DNA of 64,000 bases from Oricola indica (lineage in GTDB: Bacteria > Pseudomonadota > Alphaproteobacteria > Rhizobiales > Rhizobiaceae), in the NCBI RefSeq assembly GCF_019966595.1, contig NZ_JAINFJ010000005.1, positions 1-64,000 of the forward strand, given 5' to 3'. The notes below the pieces were generated by a model. The model was not told the origin of the DNA, made no database searches, and saw nothing but the letters and a program-made list of their open reading frames with translations. This document shows, piece by piece, positions 23,213 through 33,082 of this stretch. Made by a program: the position numbers and the translations under genes. Position 1 is the stretch's first letter. Each line of letters starts with the position of its first letter.

Positions 23213-25317
23213 CCCGCGCGCAGCAGCCGGATCGCCTCGTCACGCTCGAACAGATAGAGCAGGGTGCGCAGCGCCTTGCCGCGTTCGGATTGCAGGTCCG
23301 GGTCTGTCTCGATGATGAGCCGCGCGTCGTCGCGGGCGATTTCCAGCAGGTCGGCATGGTCGGCGAGCGAGGCAAGCCGGTAGTTCGCCGCGCCAGACTG
23401 GCGGGTTCCCAATATCTCGCCTTCGCCCCGCAGGCGAAGATCCTCCTCGGCGATCCGGAAGCCATCCTCCGTTTCGCGCATGATGGCGAGGCGGGCATGG
23501 GCGATCTCGCCGAGCGGCTCCTTGTAGAGCAAGAGGCAACTCGAGTGATCGCTGCCGCGTCCGACACGGCCACGCAGCTGGTGCAACTGCGCGAGGCCGA
23601 AGCGCTCGGCGTGCTCGATCACCATGATCGTGGCATCCGGGACATCGACGCCGACCTCTATCACGGTCGTCGCGACGAGCAGCCGAAGGTCGCCCTGCTT
23701 GAAGGCCCGCATGACCGCGTCCTTCTCCTCGCCCTTCATGCGACCGTGCACGAGGCCGATCGGCGCGTTGATCACCTTTTTCAACGCATCGAACCGCTCT
23801 TCGGCGGATGCCACCTTCAGATCCTCGTTCTCCTCGACCAGGGGGCAGATCCAGTAGATTTTCTGACCGGCGGCGACAGCGTTTCTTGCCCGCTCCACCA
23901 CCTCGTCGAGACGCCCGAGCGGCACCGTGACGGTATGCACCGGTTTCCGGCCAGGCGGCTTGGTGTCGAGCTTAGAGACATCCATGTCGCCATAGGCCGT
24001 CAGCACCAGCGTGCGCGGAATAGGCGTCGCGGTCATGACGAGCATGTCGGAGTGCTGTCCCTTGGCGGACAGAAGCAGCCGTTGATGGACACCGAAGCGA
24101 TGCTGCTCATCGACGACCGCAAGGCCGAGATCGCGGAATTGTACGCTGTCCTGGAACAGGGCATGCGTGCCGACCAGTATGTCGATCTCGCCGGCGTGCA
24201 ACGCGGCAAGCGTCTCCTCGCGGGCTTTGCCCTTCTCGCGTCCCGTCAGGATGCGAATTCGAAGTCCCGCCGCTTCGGCGAGCGGCCCGATGGAGGTAAA
24301 ATGCTGGCGTGCGAGGATTTCCGTCGGCGCCATCATCGCCGCCTGTGCGCCGGTCTCGATCACGCTTGCCATCGCGAGCAGCGCGACGATCGTCTTTCCC
24401 GAGCCGACATCGCCTTGCAGCAGCCGAAGCATCCGCTCCGGCTTTTCCTGGTCGACCGAAATTTCGCGAAGCGAACGCTCCTGCGCTTCCGTGAGATCGT
24501 GGCCGAAGGCCTTGCGAATCCGCTCGGCGATGGCGCCGTCTCCCTTGAAGACACGACCTGCGGATTTCTTCATCTTTCGCCGCACCATGCCGAGAGCGAG
24601 TTGGCCCGCCAGCAATTCGTCATAGGCCAGTCGCCGGCGGAAAGGATTTTGCAGATCGACATCGGCCTCGTCGCGCGGCGCGTGCAAATTCACGAGGCTG
24701 GCGCGAAATCGCTCGAACCCCTGCCGTTTCGCCAGATGCGGATCGTCCCATTCCGGCAGATCGGGCACCCGCTCCAGCGCGGAGAGCACAGCCTTGCGCA
24801 ACACCTTGGGCGTTACCCCGGCAGTCAGCGGATAAACCGGCTCGACCAGGGGAAGGTCGGCGGCATTTGCCTCCGAAACCATGTGATCAGGATGCACCAT
24901 GTTCGGCCGGCCGTTGAACCATTCGACGCGCCCCGACACCAGCATCGTTTCGCCCACCGGCAGCGACTTCTCGAGCCATGCGGCCTTGGCGTGAAAGAAC
25001 ACAAGCGCGATCTCGCCAGTCTCGTCATGAGCGAAGACACGGTACGGCACGTTCGAACGGCCACGCGGCGAGGGCTGATGCCGGTCGATGCGAACCTTCA
25101 GCGTAACGATCCCACCTTCCGGCGCGAACGCGATACCGGGCTGCTTGCGCCGATCGATGATCGAATGGGGTAGATGGAAGGCGAGGCCGAGCACGCGCGG
25201 CTCGTCCATCGCATCGGGAACGGGCAAGAGATTGCCGAGCAGTTTCGCAATACGCGGGCCAATCCCGTCGACAACGCTGACAGGCGCAAAAAGAGGATCG
25301 AGAACCGGCGGACGCAT
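23209..25317 (-). CDS. recG: ATP-dependent DNA helicase RecG (702 aa)
   Basis: Remodels stalled replication forks and branched recombination intermediates. An N-terminal wedge domain (residues ~40-200) is followed by a superfamily 2 helicase core: Walker [10 protein letters not shown] (~300), DEQH box [13 protein letters not shown] (~400), motif [10 protein letters not shown] (~430), and motif [14 protein letters not shown] (~585). The ATG at 25317 gives the usual opening [20 protein letters not shown]; ATGs at 25326 and 25362 are possible but lack ribosome-binding sites. Its 5' end is divergent from sdhE, 100 bases away. Recognised with high certainty. Confidence 0.95.
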   Translation of the reverse strand: MRPPVLDPLFAPVSVVDGIGPRIAKLLGNLLPVPDAMDEPRVLGLAFHLPHSIIDRRKQPGIAFAPEGGIVTLKVRIDRHQPSPRGRSNVPYRVFAHDETGEIALVFFHAKAAWLEKSLPVGETMLVSGRVEWFNGRPNMVHPDHMVSEANAADLPLVEPVYPLTAGVTPKVLRKAVLSALERVPDLPEWDDPHLAKRQGFERFRASLVNLHAPRDEADVDLQNPFRRRLAYDELLAGQLALGMVRRKMKKSAGRVFKGDGAIAERIRKAFGHDLTEAQERSLREISVDQEKPERMLRLLQGDVGSGKTIVALLAMASVIETGAQAAMMAPTEILARQHFTSIGPLAEAAGLRIRILTGREKGKAREETLAALHAGEIDILVGTHALFQDSVQFRDLGLAVVDEQHRFGVHQRLLLSAKGQHSDMLVMTATPIPRTLVLTAYGDMDVSKLDTKPPGRKPVHTVTVPLGRLDEVVERARNAVAAGQKIYWICPLVEENEDLKVASAEERFDALKKVINAPIGLVHGRMKGEEKDAVMRAFKQGDLRLLVATTVIEVGVDVPDATIMVIEHAERFGLAQLHQLRGRVGRGSDHSSCLLLYKEPLGEIAHARLAIMRETEDGFRIAEEDLRLRGEGEILGTRQSGAANYRLASLADHADLLEIARDDARLIIETDPDLQSERGKALRTLLYLFERDEAIRLLRAG

Positions 25318-25417
25318 GTCGCGCATCTTTAATGCCGCCGATGGGGCGATCAAGGCTGACAAGGCGAGTGACCGGCGTTATACCGGCCCGCGTTCCTTTA
25401 CCCCGAAAAGTCCGGCC

Positions 25418-25708
25418 ATGCCCTTGTCCACGCAGGATGCCAACTCCCAACTCGATTCCCGCCGCCGCCGCGCCAAATTTCGGGCGTGGCACCGCGGCAT
25501 GAAGGAAATGGACCTGCTGCTCGGCCAGTATGCCGACGCGCATGTCGCCACGATGGGCGCGGATGACCTCGACACGTTCGAATCGCTTCTCGAAGTCCTC
25601 GATCGCGATCTCTTCAAATGGTTCACGGGCGAGGGGCCCGTTCCCGCCGAGCAGGACACGCCGTTGTTTCGCGCGATCTGCGCCCATCACGGGATCACGC
25701 GGGCATGA
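25418..25708 (+). CDS. sdhE: Succinate dehydrogenase assembly factor SdhE (96 aa)
   Basis: A small helical protein of the SdhE/Sdh5 (DUF339) family that promotes covalent FAD attachment to the succinate dehydrogenase flavoprotein. The RGMKEMDLLLGQYAD segment (~residues 23-37) contains the conserved RG motif needed for flavinylation and the family's five-helix pattern follows (FESLLEVLDRDLFKWFTG). ATG 25418 starts the conserved part. It overlaps mfd by ATGA; the recG / sdhE-mfd arrangement is widespread in alphaproteobacteria and supports the call. Confidence 0.9.
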   Translation: MPLSTQDANSQLDSRRRRAKFRAWHRGMKEMDLLLGQYADAHVATMGADDLDTFESLLEVLDRDLFKWFTGEGPVPAEQDTPLFRAICAHHGITRA

Positions 25709-28700
25709 GCGGCAAAGCGGGCAAATCCTGGATCGGCGTACCCGATATCCCGGCCGATGCCGGGCGTGTCGTGTTCTCCGGCGTTGCCGCGGGCGCGGAA
25801 CCGTTCGTCGTCAACGCGCTTGCCGGCAAGGCGGCGGCGCAAGGCGGGCCGCTGATCTATGTTGCACGCGACGGCTCGGGGCTCGCCGACTGGGCGCAGG
25901 TCTTCGCATTCATCGCGCCGGACATCGAGATCATCGACTTTCCCGCCTGGGACTGCCTGCCATATGACCGCGTGTCGCCCGGATCGGATGTCTCCGCGCG
26001 CCGGCTTGCGGCAATGAACCGCCTCGCCGCGTTGCGGCGGAACCCGGCGCCGGCCGTTATTCTGACCACGGTCAACGCCGTCCTCCAGCGCATGCCCCGC
26101 GCAGAAGACATTTCGGCCGAGACGATCATCGCGAAACCCGGCCAGAACATTCGCATGGACGACATATCCGCGACACTGGCGTCAGCGGGGTTCGAGCGTG
26201 TTCCGACCGTTCGCGAGGTCGGCGAATATGCCGTGCGCGGCGGGATACTCGATATCTTCGCGCCGGGAACGCCGGAAGCCATCCGGCTGGACTTTTTCGG
26301 CGACACGCTGGAGACCGTTCGCGCCTTCGATCCAGCAACGCAACGGACCACGGAACAGAGAAACGAGTTCGTGCTGCAGCCGGCCAGCGAGATTTCGCTG
26401 ACGGCAGACAGCGTCGCCCGCTTCCGCCAGGGCTATCTCTCGACATTCGGCGCACCGACCCGCGATGACGCGCTCTATGCCTCGATCACCAGCCAGCAGC
26501 GTTTCGCGGGCATGGAACACTGGTTGCCGCTCTTCCACAAGGAATTGACGACAATCTTCGAGTGCCTGCCGGATGCGCCCGTTCTCATGGAGCACCTGAC
26601 GCGTGAGGCATTGTCCGAGCGTCGCACCATGATCGAGGATCATTACGATGCGCGCATGGGGCAATCCGAGGGCGTGCTGGGCGGTGACGGCGTTCCCTAC
26701 AAGCCGCTTCCGCCGGACGCGCTCTACCTGACGCCCGACGAAGTCCTCGAACGCGCGCGAACCCGCCTGACGGTGGACCTGTCGCCATTCGGCGTACCCG
26801 AAATGTCGGATGTCGCGGTCTTCGATCTGGGCATTGCCGCCGGACGCAATTTCTCTCTCGAACGTGCCGAGAAAGATACCAACGTCTTCGAGATGGCCGC
26901 GCGCCATATCGCCGGGCTGCGCGCCGACAAGAAGAAGGTGTTTCTCGCCGGCTGGAGCGAAGGATCGCTGGCCCGCCTGATCCAGATTCTCGAGGAACAC
27001 TCGCTCGGCGGGATCGAAACCGTCAGCGGCGCGGGCGTCGCGATGGCGCTCAACCGGACGAAGATACCGGCTGCAGTGCTGTCCATCGAACATGGTTTCC
27101 AGACAGCCGATTTCGCGCTTGTCGCGGAACAGGACATTCTCGGCGACCGGCTGGTCCGCCATCGCCGCAAGCGCAAGGCATCCGACTTCATCTCCGAGGC
27201 ATCGGCGCTCGCTGCCGGCGATATCGTCGTCCATGTCGACCATGGAATCGGCAAGTTCGTCGGACTGCGGACCATCGAGGCCGTCGGGGCACCGCATGAC
27301 TGCCTGGAGATCGTCTATGCGGACGAGGGCCGGCTGTTTCTCCCGGTCGAGAATATCGAACTGCTGTCTCGTTACGGCTCGGACGCGAGCGGGGCCGTGC
27401 TCGACCGGCTCGGTGGCGGCGCATGGCAGGCGCGCAAGGCGAAGCTGAAGAAGCGCCTGCTCGACATGGCGGACCAGCTGATAAAGATCGCTGCCGCACG
27501 CGAGACGCGAACCGCTCCCGCACTGCGCCCGCCCGAAGGGCTCTATGACGAGTTCGCGGCGCGTTTTCCCTATGACGAGACCGAGGACCAGCTTTCGGCG
27601 ATCGACGCCGTCGTGGGCGATCTTGTCGCCGGGCGGCCGATGGACCGGCTGGTGTGCGGCGATGTCGGCTTCGGCAAGACGGAAGTTGCCATTCGTGCGG
27701 CCTTCATTGCCGCGCTGAACGGGTTGCAGGTCGCCGTCGTGGTCCCGACCACCTTGCTGGCCCGCCAGCATTTCCGCTCCTTTTCCGAGCGGTTCCGCGG
27801 CCTGCCGATCAATATCGCGCATGCGTCTCGCCTTGCCGGCCCGAAGGCCCTGAACGAGGCGAAGAAAGGTATCGCGGATGGCAGCGTCGATATCGTCGTC
27901 GGAACGCATGCGCTGCTGAGCCAGAGCATCGGATTCAAGAATCTCGGACTGCTGATCATCGACGAAGAGCAGCATTTCGGCGTCAAGCACAAGGAACGGC
28001 TCAAGGAGCTGAAATCCGACGTGCACGTGCTGACGCTGACCGCGACACCGATCCCGCGCACGCTGCAACTGGCGCTGACCGGCGTTCGCGAATTGTCGCT
28101 CATTTCCACGCCGCCGGTGGACCGCCTCGCGGTGCGGACGTTCGTCTCGCCTTTCGATCCGCTGGTGATCCGCGAAACCCTGCTGCGCGAGCGCTATCGC
28201 GGCGGACAGAGCTTCTATGTGTGTCCGAGAATTTCGGACCTTGCCGAGGTGAAGGCGTTCCTTGACGAACACGTGCCGGAACTGAAGGTCGCCGTCGCGC
28301 ACGGCCAGATGGCGCCGGGTGAGCTCGACGACACGATGAACGCCTTCTACGACGGCAGTTATGACGTGCTGCTGTCGACCACCATCGTCGAATCCGGGCT
28401 CGACATCCCGACTGCCAACACCATGGTCGTCCACCGCGCCGACATGTTCGGTCTCGCCCAGCTCTACCAGATACGAGGCCGCGTCGGCCGGTCCAAGCTG
28501 CGCGCCTATGCGCTGCTTACCTTGCCCGCAAACAAGATGCTCACCAAGACGGCCGAACGCCGGCTGAAGGTACTGCAGTCGCTCGATTCGCTCGGCGCAG
28601 GCTTCCAGCTCGCCAGTCACGATCTGGACATTCGCGGTGGCGGAAACCTCCTCGGAGAGGAACAGTCCGGTCATATCAAGGAGGTCGGCTTCGAGCTCTA

Positions 28701-29232
28701 CCAGCAGATGCTGGAAGAAGCGGTGCTGGAGATGAAGGGCGAGGCCGTGGACGACCATGGCCAGTGGTCGCCGCAGATCGCGGTCGGCACCTCCGTCATG
28801 ATCCCGGAGAGCTATGTCGGCGACCTGCAACTGCGCCTGTCGCTCTATCGCAGGCTGGGGGAACTGGAAGAAGTGTCCGACATCGATTCATTCGGCGCGG
28901 AACTGGCCGACCGTTTCGGCCCGCTGCCCGAGGAAGTCGAGCACCTGCTCAAGGTCGTCTACATCAAGGCGCTGTGCCGCAAGGCGAATATCGAGAAGCT
29001 CGACGCCGGACCGAAGGGCGCTGTCATCCAGTTCCGCAACAAGGAGTTTGCCGATCCGGCGGGCCTCATCGGCTATATCGGCGAACAAGGCTCGCTTGCG
29101 AAGATACGGCCCGACCAGTCGCTCCTGTTCACACGGGATTGGCCGACGCCGGCGAAACGCCTGACAGGCAGCGCCGTGCTCGCGACCAAGCTGGCCAAGC
29201 TCGCCGATGCGGCAAACGCCAAGCCGGCGTAA
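25705..29232 (+). CDS. mfd: Transcription-repair coupling factor Mfd (1175 aa)
   Basis: Removes RNA polymerase stalled at DNA damage and recruits UvrA. The N-terminal UvrB-like region (about 1-350) includes FPAWDCLPYDRVSPG. An RNA-polymerase-interacting domain (about 500-570) has VHVDHGIGKFVGL. The RecG-like translocase has Walker A CGDVGFGKTEVA (~650), box LLIIDEEQHFGVKH (~750), [10 protein letters not shown]-type motif LTATPIPRT, and QLYQIRGRVGRS near 920. The C-terminal TRCF domain ends the protein. Start ATG 25705 overlaps the sdhE stop. Length is normal for the family. Confidence 0.95.
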   Translation: MSGKAGKSWIGVPDIPADAGRVVFSGVAAGAEPFVVNALAGKAAAQGGPLIYVARDGSGLADWAQVFAFIAPDIEIIDFPAWDCLPYDRVSPGSDVSARRLAAMNRLAALRRNPAPAVILTTVNAVLQRMPRAEDISAETIIAKPGQNIRMDDISATLASAGFERVPTVREVGEYAVRGGILDIFAPGTPEAIRLDFFGDTLETVRAFDPATQRTTEQRNEFVLQPASEISLTADSVARFRQGYLSTFGAPTRDDALYASITSQQRFAGMEHWLPLFHKELTTIFECLPDAPVLMEHLTREALSERRTMIEDHYDARMGQSEGVLGGDGVPYKPLPPDALYLTPDEVLERARTRLTVDLSPFGVPEMSDVAVFDLGIAAGRNFSLERAEKDTNVFEMAARHIAGLRADKKKVFLAGWSEGSLARLIQILEEHSLGGIETVSGAGVAMALNRTKIPAAVLSIEHGFQTADFALVAEQDILGDRLVRHRRKRKASDFISEASALAAGDIVVHVDHGIGKFVGLRTIEAVGAPHDCLEIVYADEGRLFLPVENIELLSRYGSDASGAVLDRLGGGAWQARKAKLKKRLLDMADQLIKIAAARETRTAPALRPPEGLYDEFAARFPYDETEDQLSAIDAVVGDLVAGRPMDRLVCGDVGFGKTEVAIRAAFIAALNGLQVAVVVPTTLLARQHFRSFSERFRGLPINIAHASRLAGPKALNEAKKGIADGSVDIVVGTHALLSQSIGFKNLGLLIIDEEQHFGVKHKERLKELKSDVHVLTLTATPIPRTLQLALTGVRELSLISTPPVDRLAVRTFVSPFDPLVIRETLLRERYRGGQSFYVCPRISDLAEVKAFLDEHVPELKVAVAHGQMAPGELDDTMNAFYDGSYDVLLSTTIVESGLDIPTANTMVVHRADMFGLAQLYQIRGRVGRSKLRAYALLTLPANKMLTKTAERRLKVLQSLDSLGAGFQLASHDLDIRGGGNLLGEEQSGHIKEVGFELYQQMLEEAVLEMKGEAVDDHGQWSPQIAVGTSVMIPESYVGDLQLRLSLYRRLGELEEVSDIDSFGAELADRFGPLPEEVEHLLKVVYIKALCRKANIEKLDAGPKGAVIQFRNKEFADPAGLIGYIGEQGSLAKIRPDQSLLFTRDWPTPAKRLTGSAVLATKLAKLADAANAKPA

Positions 29233-29250
29233 ATATTCAGCGCAAAAGAA

Positions 29251-29270
29251 AACGGGGCCTCGCGGCCCCG
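29251..29270 (-). terminator. Terminator between mfd and ialB
   Basis: CGGGGCC (29253-29259) pairs with GGCCCCG (29264-29270) around a four-base loop. Read on the minus strand it is followed by TTTTCTTTTG, so it is a good intrinsic terminator for the leftward ialB gene. It may also weakly stop mfd transcripts from the other side. Confidence 0.7.
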
Positions 29271-29298
29271 TCATGCATCTCGGATCTTTGCGGCAGGA

Positions 29299-29913
29299 TC
29301 AGTTGCCCTGCTTGGCCTTTTCCTGCTCTTCGAGAAGGCGCTTCTGGAAGTCTTCCCGGCGCTTTTCGATCGCTTCCTGCAACTGCTGCTGGCGGCTTTC
29401 GACTTCCGACTGCTTCAGCGGCTCGCCGTCGAAAGCGTTGGTGAAACCGCTAAGCGAAATCTTGATCGGGTTCGGCTGGTTGCGGAAGTTGATCGAAGTC
29501 AGCGACATCTCGCCGCCCTTCTTCAGCGAAGCGACCAGCGCCTCGGTGAGGGGAGCCTCGGCGATGCAACGATCGGGCAGGCACATCGCATAGTCGATCT
29601 TCTGGGCCTGGCCGCCGTCGATCTGCATGCCGATGCCAGCCGGGATGATGCGGCCGGTGGGCACGGCGATCTGGAAGATGGCGCGGTTCACCTTGCCGGT
29701 GATCTGGATCAGGTTCACGGCGGTAAGCAACTGGCCGGTATTGGCCGTGCGGATGTTCTGCACGTTGCAGATATCGTTGTCTTCCTGCTTGCTGCAGACC
29801 TTGAACCAGCCCTGAGGGGCCTGCTGCTGTGCCGAAGCGCTGGAAACGAAACCTGCGGCGGCAATGCCGGCGGAGATCATGATGGCAATGGATTTGCTGA
29901 AACTGGTGCGCAT
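29299..29913 (-). CDS. ialB: Invasion-associated locus B (IalB) family protein (204 aa)
   Basis: A secreted protein with a clear signal peptide (MRTSFSKSIAIMISAGIAAA...ASAQQQ, cleavage near residue 27). The mature part shows the IalB pattern: WFKVCSKQEDNDICNVQN with a cysteine pair, and later YAMCLPDRCIAE with a second pair, likely disulfide-bonded. The C-terminal 40 residues form a charged coiled-coil tail (EAIEKRREDFQKRLLEEQEK). IalB is named from Bartonella invasion but is general in Hyphomicrobiales, where its role in the envelope is not well defined. ATG 29913 follows GAGGA; the open frame upstream is not used. Monocistronic, with its own terminator. Confidence 0.85.
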   Translation of the reverse strand: MRTSFSKSIAIMISAGIAAAGFVSSASAQQQAPQGWFKVCSKQEDNDICNVQNIRTANTGQLLTAVNLIQITGKVNRAIFQIAVPTGRIIPAGIGMQIDGGQAQKIDYAMCLPDRCIAEAPLTEALVASLKKGGEMSLTSINFRNQPNPIKISLSGFTNAFDGEPLKQSEVESRQQQLQEAIEKRREDFQKRLLEEQEKAKQGN

Positions 29914-30136
29914 GAAGCTGCGTCCTCTTTGCGGTGCATAATTCGATAGGGCGAACCGGTGGTATTCAATTGCGGCTACACCATGACGTGCCCGATTTCG
30001 CGGTGTGATACACACGCACCGGCGGCAATTCCAGCCCCGCGCCGCATTTCCTTTCAATTTCCCTGCTTATGCTGAATTTGCGACGAGCCCGTGATAGGTT
30101 TCGATTCTGCGATCGGCACACGATGGAGGACATTGA

Positions 30137-31951
30137 ATGCGGTTTCATATCAGGAAGAGCATCGGCGCGGCCGTAGCACTCGCGCTTGCCTTTGCAACGG
30201 GCGCGCAGGCCGAGCCCTCCCATGGCGTCGCCATGCACGGCGAACCCGCTCTGCCATCCGATTACACGCATTTCCCTTATGCCAATCCCGACGCGCCGAA
30301 GGGCGGCTCGGTCAAATACGGTGTTCGCGGCACATTCGACAGTCTCAACCCCTTCGTCCTTTCAAGCATGCGAACGACCGCACGCGGCATCTGGGATCCC
30401 GAATTCGGCAATCTGGTTTTCGAATCATTGATGCTGCGTTCGCGCGACGAGCCCTTCACCATGTACGGCCTGATCGCCGAAACGGTCGATATGGACGAGG
30501 AACGCACATGGGCCGAGTTCTCGATCAACCCCGACGCCAAGTGGTCGGACGGCGTTCCGATAACGCCCGAAGACGTGATCTTTACCTATGAAATCCTGAC
30601 CGAGAAGGGACGTCCTCCCTACAATCGCAGGATGAACAATATCGACAAGATCGAGAAAACCGGCGACCTCAAGGTCAAATTCACCTTCAACGAGAACGCC
30701 GACCGCGAATTTCCGCTGCTTGTCATGCTGACACCCGTGCTTCCCAAGCACGCGACGAATGTCGAGACGTTCGAACAATCGACACTGACGCCGCCGGTGG
30801 GCAGCGGTCCCTATCTGGTCGACAGTATCGAGCCGGGAACGCGCATTACCTACAAGCGCAATCCCGACTACTGGGCAAAGGATATCCCGTCGAAGCGCGG
30901 CTTCGACAACTACGATAGCGTCACGGTGGAGTATTTCCGCGACCAGACGGCGCTGTTCGAGGCCTTCAAGAAGGGGGTCTTCGACATTTACCCCGAAAGC
31001 GATCCGGTAAAATGGGAAACAGCCTATGACTTCCCGGCCGTCGAGGACGGACGGATCAAGAAGGCGTCCTTCGTATCGAACCGGCCGGAATCCATGCTCG
31101 GTTTCTTCTTCAACACGCGCCGCGAGCAGTTCGCCGATCCCAAGGTCCGCGAAGCGCTGGCGATGCTGTTCGACTTCGAGTGGGTGAACAAGAACCTCTT
31201 CGGCGATCGTTACACGAGAACCGGTTCCTACTGGCAGAATTCCGATGAATTGTCCGCGCTCGGCCGTCCAGCCGACGAACGCGAAAAGGCGCTGCTCGAA
31301 CCCTATCCCGACGCTGTGCTGCCCGAGGTCATGGACGGAACCTATACGCCGGTCGAAACCGACGGGTCCGGCCGCGACCGCTCCGTCATGCGTGCGGCGC
31401 TCGAGAAACTGGGCGAGGCCGGATACGCCATATCCGACGGCAAATTGATGAAGGACGGCAAACAGCTTTCCTTCGAGATCATGACGTCGAATCTGGACGA
31501 GGAGAAAATGGCGCTCGCCTACAAGCGCACCGCCGATACGCTCGGAATCGATGTTTCGGTGAGAACCGTCGATGACGCACAGTTTCAGAAACGCCGCCAG
31601 ACCTACGACTACGACATGACCGCCGCCTCGCTGTCCTCGTCGCTTTCGCCGGGCGCGGAACAGATCTGGCGCTGGGGGTCGCGTTCACGCGATGTCGAGG
31701 GAACGTTCAACTATGCCGGCGCATCCGATCCGGCAATCGACGCAATGATCGATGCGCTGGTCAACGCCCGCGAACGCGAGGATTTCGCAGCCGCCGTGCG
31801 GGCTTTGGACCGGATACTCATTTCCGGTCACTACGTGATCCCGCTCTATCATATTCGCGAATCCTGGGTCGCTCATTGGGCGCACATCAAATACCCGGAG
31901 AAAACGCCGCTCTACGGATACCAACTTCCGGTCTGGTGGTCAGAGAAGTGA
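30137..31951 (+). CDS. Periplasmic solute-binding protein of a peptide/YejA-type ABC importer (604 aa)
   Basis: A family 5 extracellular solute-binding protein. The signal peptide is residues 1-25 (cleavage after AQA). The mature part starts with HGVAMHGEPALPSDYTHFPY and DAPKGGSVKYGVRGTFDSLN, a YejA-like opening, and contains the family signature region FLVFESLMLRS / KWSDGVPITPEDVIFTYEIL near residue 135. YejA proteins bind oligopeptides such as microcin C and work with YejBEF permease/ATPase partners, none of which is adjacent here. The stop overlaps the GTG of the next gene (GTGA). Substrate not determined; dipeptide/oligopeptide uptake is likely. Confidence 0.85.
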   Translation: MRFHIRKSIGAAVALALAFATGAQAEPSHGVAMHGEPALPSDYTHFPYANPDAPKGGSVKYGVRGTFDSLNPFVLSSMRTTARGIWDPEFGNLVFESLMLRSRDEPFTMYGLIAETVDMDEERTWAEFSINPDAKWSDGVPITPEDVIFTYEILTEKGRPPYNRRMNNIDKIEKTGDLKVKFTFNENADREFPLLVMLTPVLPKHATNVETFEQSTLTPPVGSGPYLVDSIEPGTRITYKRNPDYWAKDIPSKRGFDNYDSVTVEYFRDQTALFEAFKKGVFDIYPESDPVKWETAYDFPAVEDGRIKKASFVSNRPESMLGFFFNTRREQFADPKVREALAMLFDFEWVNKNLFGDRYTRTGSYWQNSDELSALGRPADEREKALLEPYPDAVLPEVMDGTYTPVETDGSGRDRSVMRAALEKLGEAGYAISDGKLMKDGKQLSFEIMTSNLDEEKMALAYKRTADTLGIDVSVRTVDDAQFQKRRQTYDYDMTAASLSSSLSPGAEQIWRWGSRSRDVEGTFNYAGASDPAIDAMIDALVNAREREDFAAAVRALDRILISGHYVIPLYHIRESWVAHWAHIKYPEKTPLYGYQLPVWWSEK

Positions 31952-32610
31952 CTCGTATCGCGATCGATATCGTTTCCGACGTGATGTGCCCATGGTGCTA
32001 TATCGGAAAGAAACGGTTCGAACAGGCTCTCGAAACGCTTGATCCCGATATCGAGGTCGGCGTCACGTGGCGTCCGTTCCAGCTCGATCCGACCCTGCCG
32101 CCCGAGGGCAAGGATCGGGATACCTATCTCGCGGAAAAGTTCGGCGGGATCGAGCGCGCCCGCCAGCTCTATGGCAATATCGAACAGGCCGGGCAGGGCG
32201 TGGGGATTCCTTTCCGGTTCGACTCCATCGCGGTATCGCCGAACACGCTGGACGCCCATCGGCTGATCCGCTGGGCGCAGACTGCGGGCGACGGCGTGCA
32301 GGGCCGCGTCGTGGAAAGACTGTTCGAACTGTATTTTCTCGAAGGCGCGAATATCGGCGATCATGCCGTGCTGATCGAGGTCGCGCGCGAATGCGGCATG
32401 GATACCCCGATTGTGGAAACGCTGCTGGCGTCGGATTCCGACCGGGAGGCCGTGACGCGTGAAATCGCGCTCGCCCAGCAGATGGGCGTCACGGGCGTAC
32501 CTTGCTTCATTTTGCAGAACAAATACGCGATCATGGGCGCGCAGGATCCAAAGACCATCGCCGACGCCATCCGGCAACTGGCGGCCGAAACAGAGCCGGC
32601 CGCCGGTTAG
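31948..32610 (+). CDS. DsbA-family (FrnE-like) oxidoreductase (220 aa)
   Basis: A cytoplasmic thioredoxin-fold protein of the FrnE/2-hydroxychromene-2-carboxylate isomerase-like group. The active-site motif is DVMCPWCYIGKKRFEQAL near residue 12, the CPWC pair typical of FrnE. The helical insertion domain and the cis-Pro region (MGVTGVPCFILQNKYAIMGA, ~residue 180) are present. The GTG start at 31948 overlaps the upstream stop, and no signal peptide is seen, so it is probably cytoplasmic. The converging hspQ gene ends three bases away. Roles in redox stress are known for FrnE in some bacteria, not shown here. Confidence 0.85.
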   Translation: MTRIAIDIVSDVMCPWCYIGKKRFEQALETLDPDIEVGVTWRPFQLDPTLPPEGKDRDTYLAEKFGGIERARQLYGNIEQAGQGVGIPFRFDSIAVSPNTLDAHRLIRWAQTAGDGVQGRVVERLFELYFLEGANIGDHAVLIEVARECGMDTPIVETLLASDSDREAVTREIALAQQMGVTGVPCFILQNKYAIMGAQDPKTIADAIRQLAAETEPAAG

Positions 32611-32613
32611 TCT

Positions 32614-32961
32614 TTAATGTTCCAGCCCGGCGCGGATCGCATAACGCCGGTCGTCGGAAAGCCAGTCGAACACCTCCGGGACCTGAGGGTGACGAACGGG
32701 CTCGCCGGATTCGTCCGGCAGCAGGTTCTGCTCCGAAACATAGGCGACATATTCCGTGTCCGCGTTCTCGGCGAACAGGTGATAGAACGGCTGGTCCTTG
32801 CGCGGGCGCAATTCCTCCGGGATGGATTCATACCATTCCTCGGTATTGGCGAATTCGGGATCGACGTCGAAAATCACGCCCCGAAAGGGGTACATGCGGT
32901 GACGCACGAGCTCCCCGATCGCGTAGCGCGCAGTGACCGTTTTTGCAGAATGTTTTTCCAT
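32614..32961 (-). CDS. hspQ: Heat-shock protein HspQ (115 aa)
   Basis: A YccV/HspQ-family protein; in enterobacteria HspQ is an adaptor or effector of the Lon protease and binds hemimethylated DNA in vitro. The core is YAIGELVRHRMYPFRGVIFD (residues ~11-30), VDPEF, and the C-terminal LLPDESGEPVRHPQVPEVFD. Length 115 is typical. The ATG at 32961 begins MEKHSAKTVTARYAIGELVR; the frame upstream is open but not conserved. It converges with the FrnE-like gene and is divergent from the AEC transporter across 120 bases. No sigma-32-type promoter was identified with confidence. Confidence 0.88.
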   Translation of the reverse strand: MEKHSAKTVTARYAIGELVRHRMYPFRGVIFDVDPEFANTEEWYESIPEELRPRKDQPFYHLFAENADTEYVAYVSEQNLLPDESGEPVRHPQVPEVFDWLSDDRRYAIRAGLEH

Positions 32962-33082
32962 GCCTATGATTTGTGCTGTATTGCCCGAAAATTCAAGGGT
33001 TTGAAATCCGGATCGCATGGCTTGACCAAGGGGAAATGCGCCAATAGGTGCAGAGGTTCGACGCCGCGCGGGGAAGGGGACA

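Noticed and set aside
23290-25173. 627-codon plus-strand ORF opposite recG
   Set aside because: Antisense shadow of recG, whose helicase motifs are unmistakable; long shadow frames are expected at this GC content.
26182-28830. 882-codon minus-strand ORF opposite mfd
   Set aside because: Antisense shadow of mfd; all family motifs are on the plus strand.
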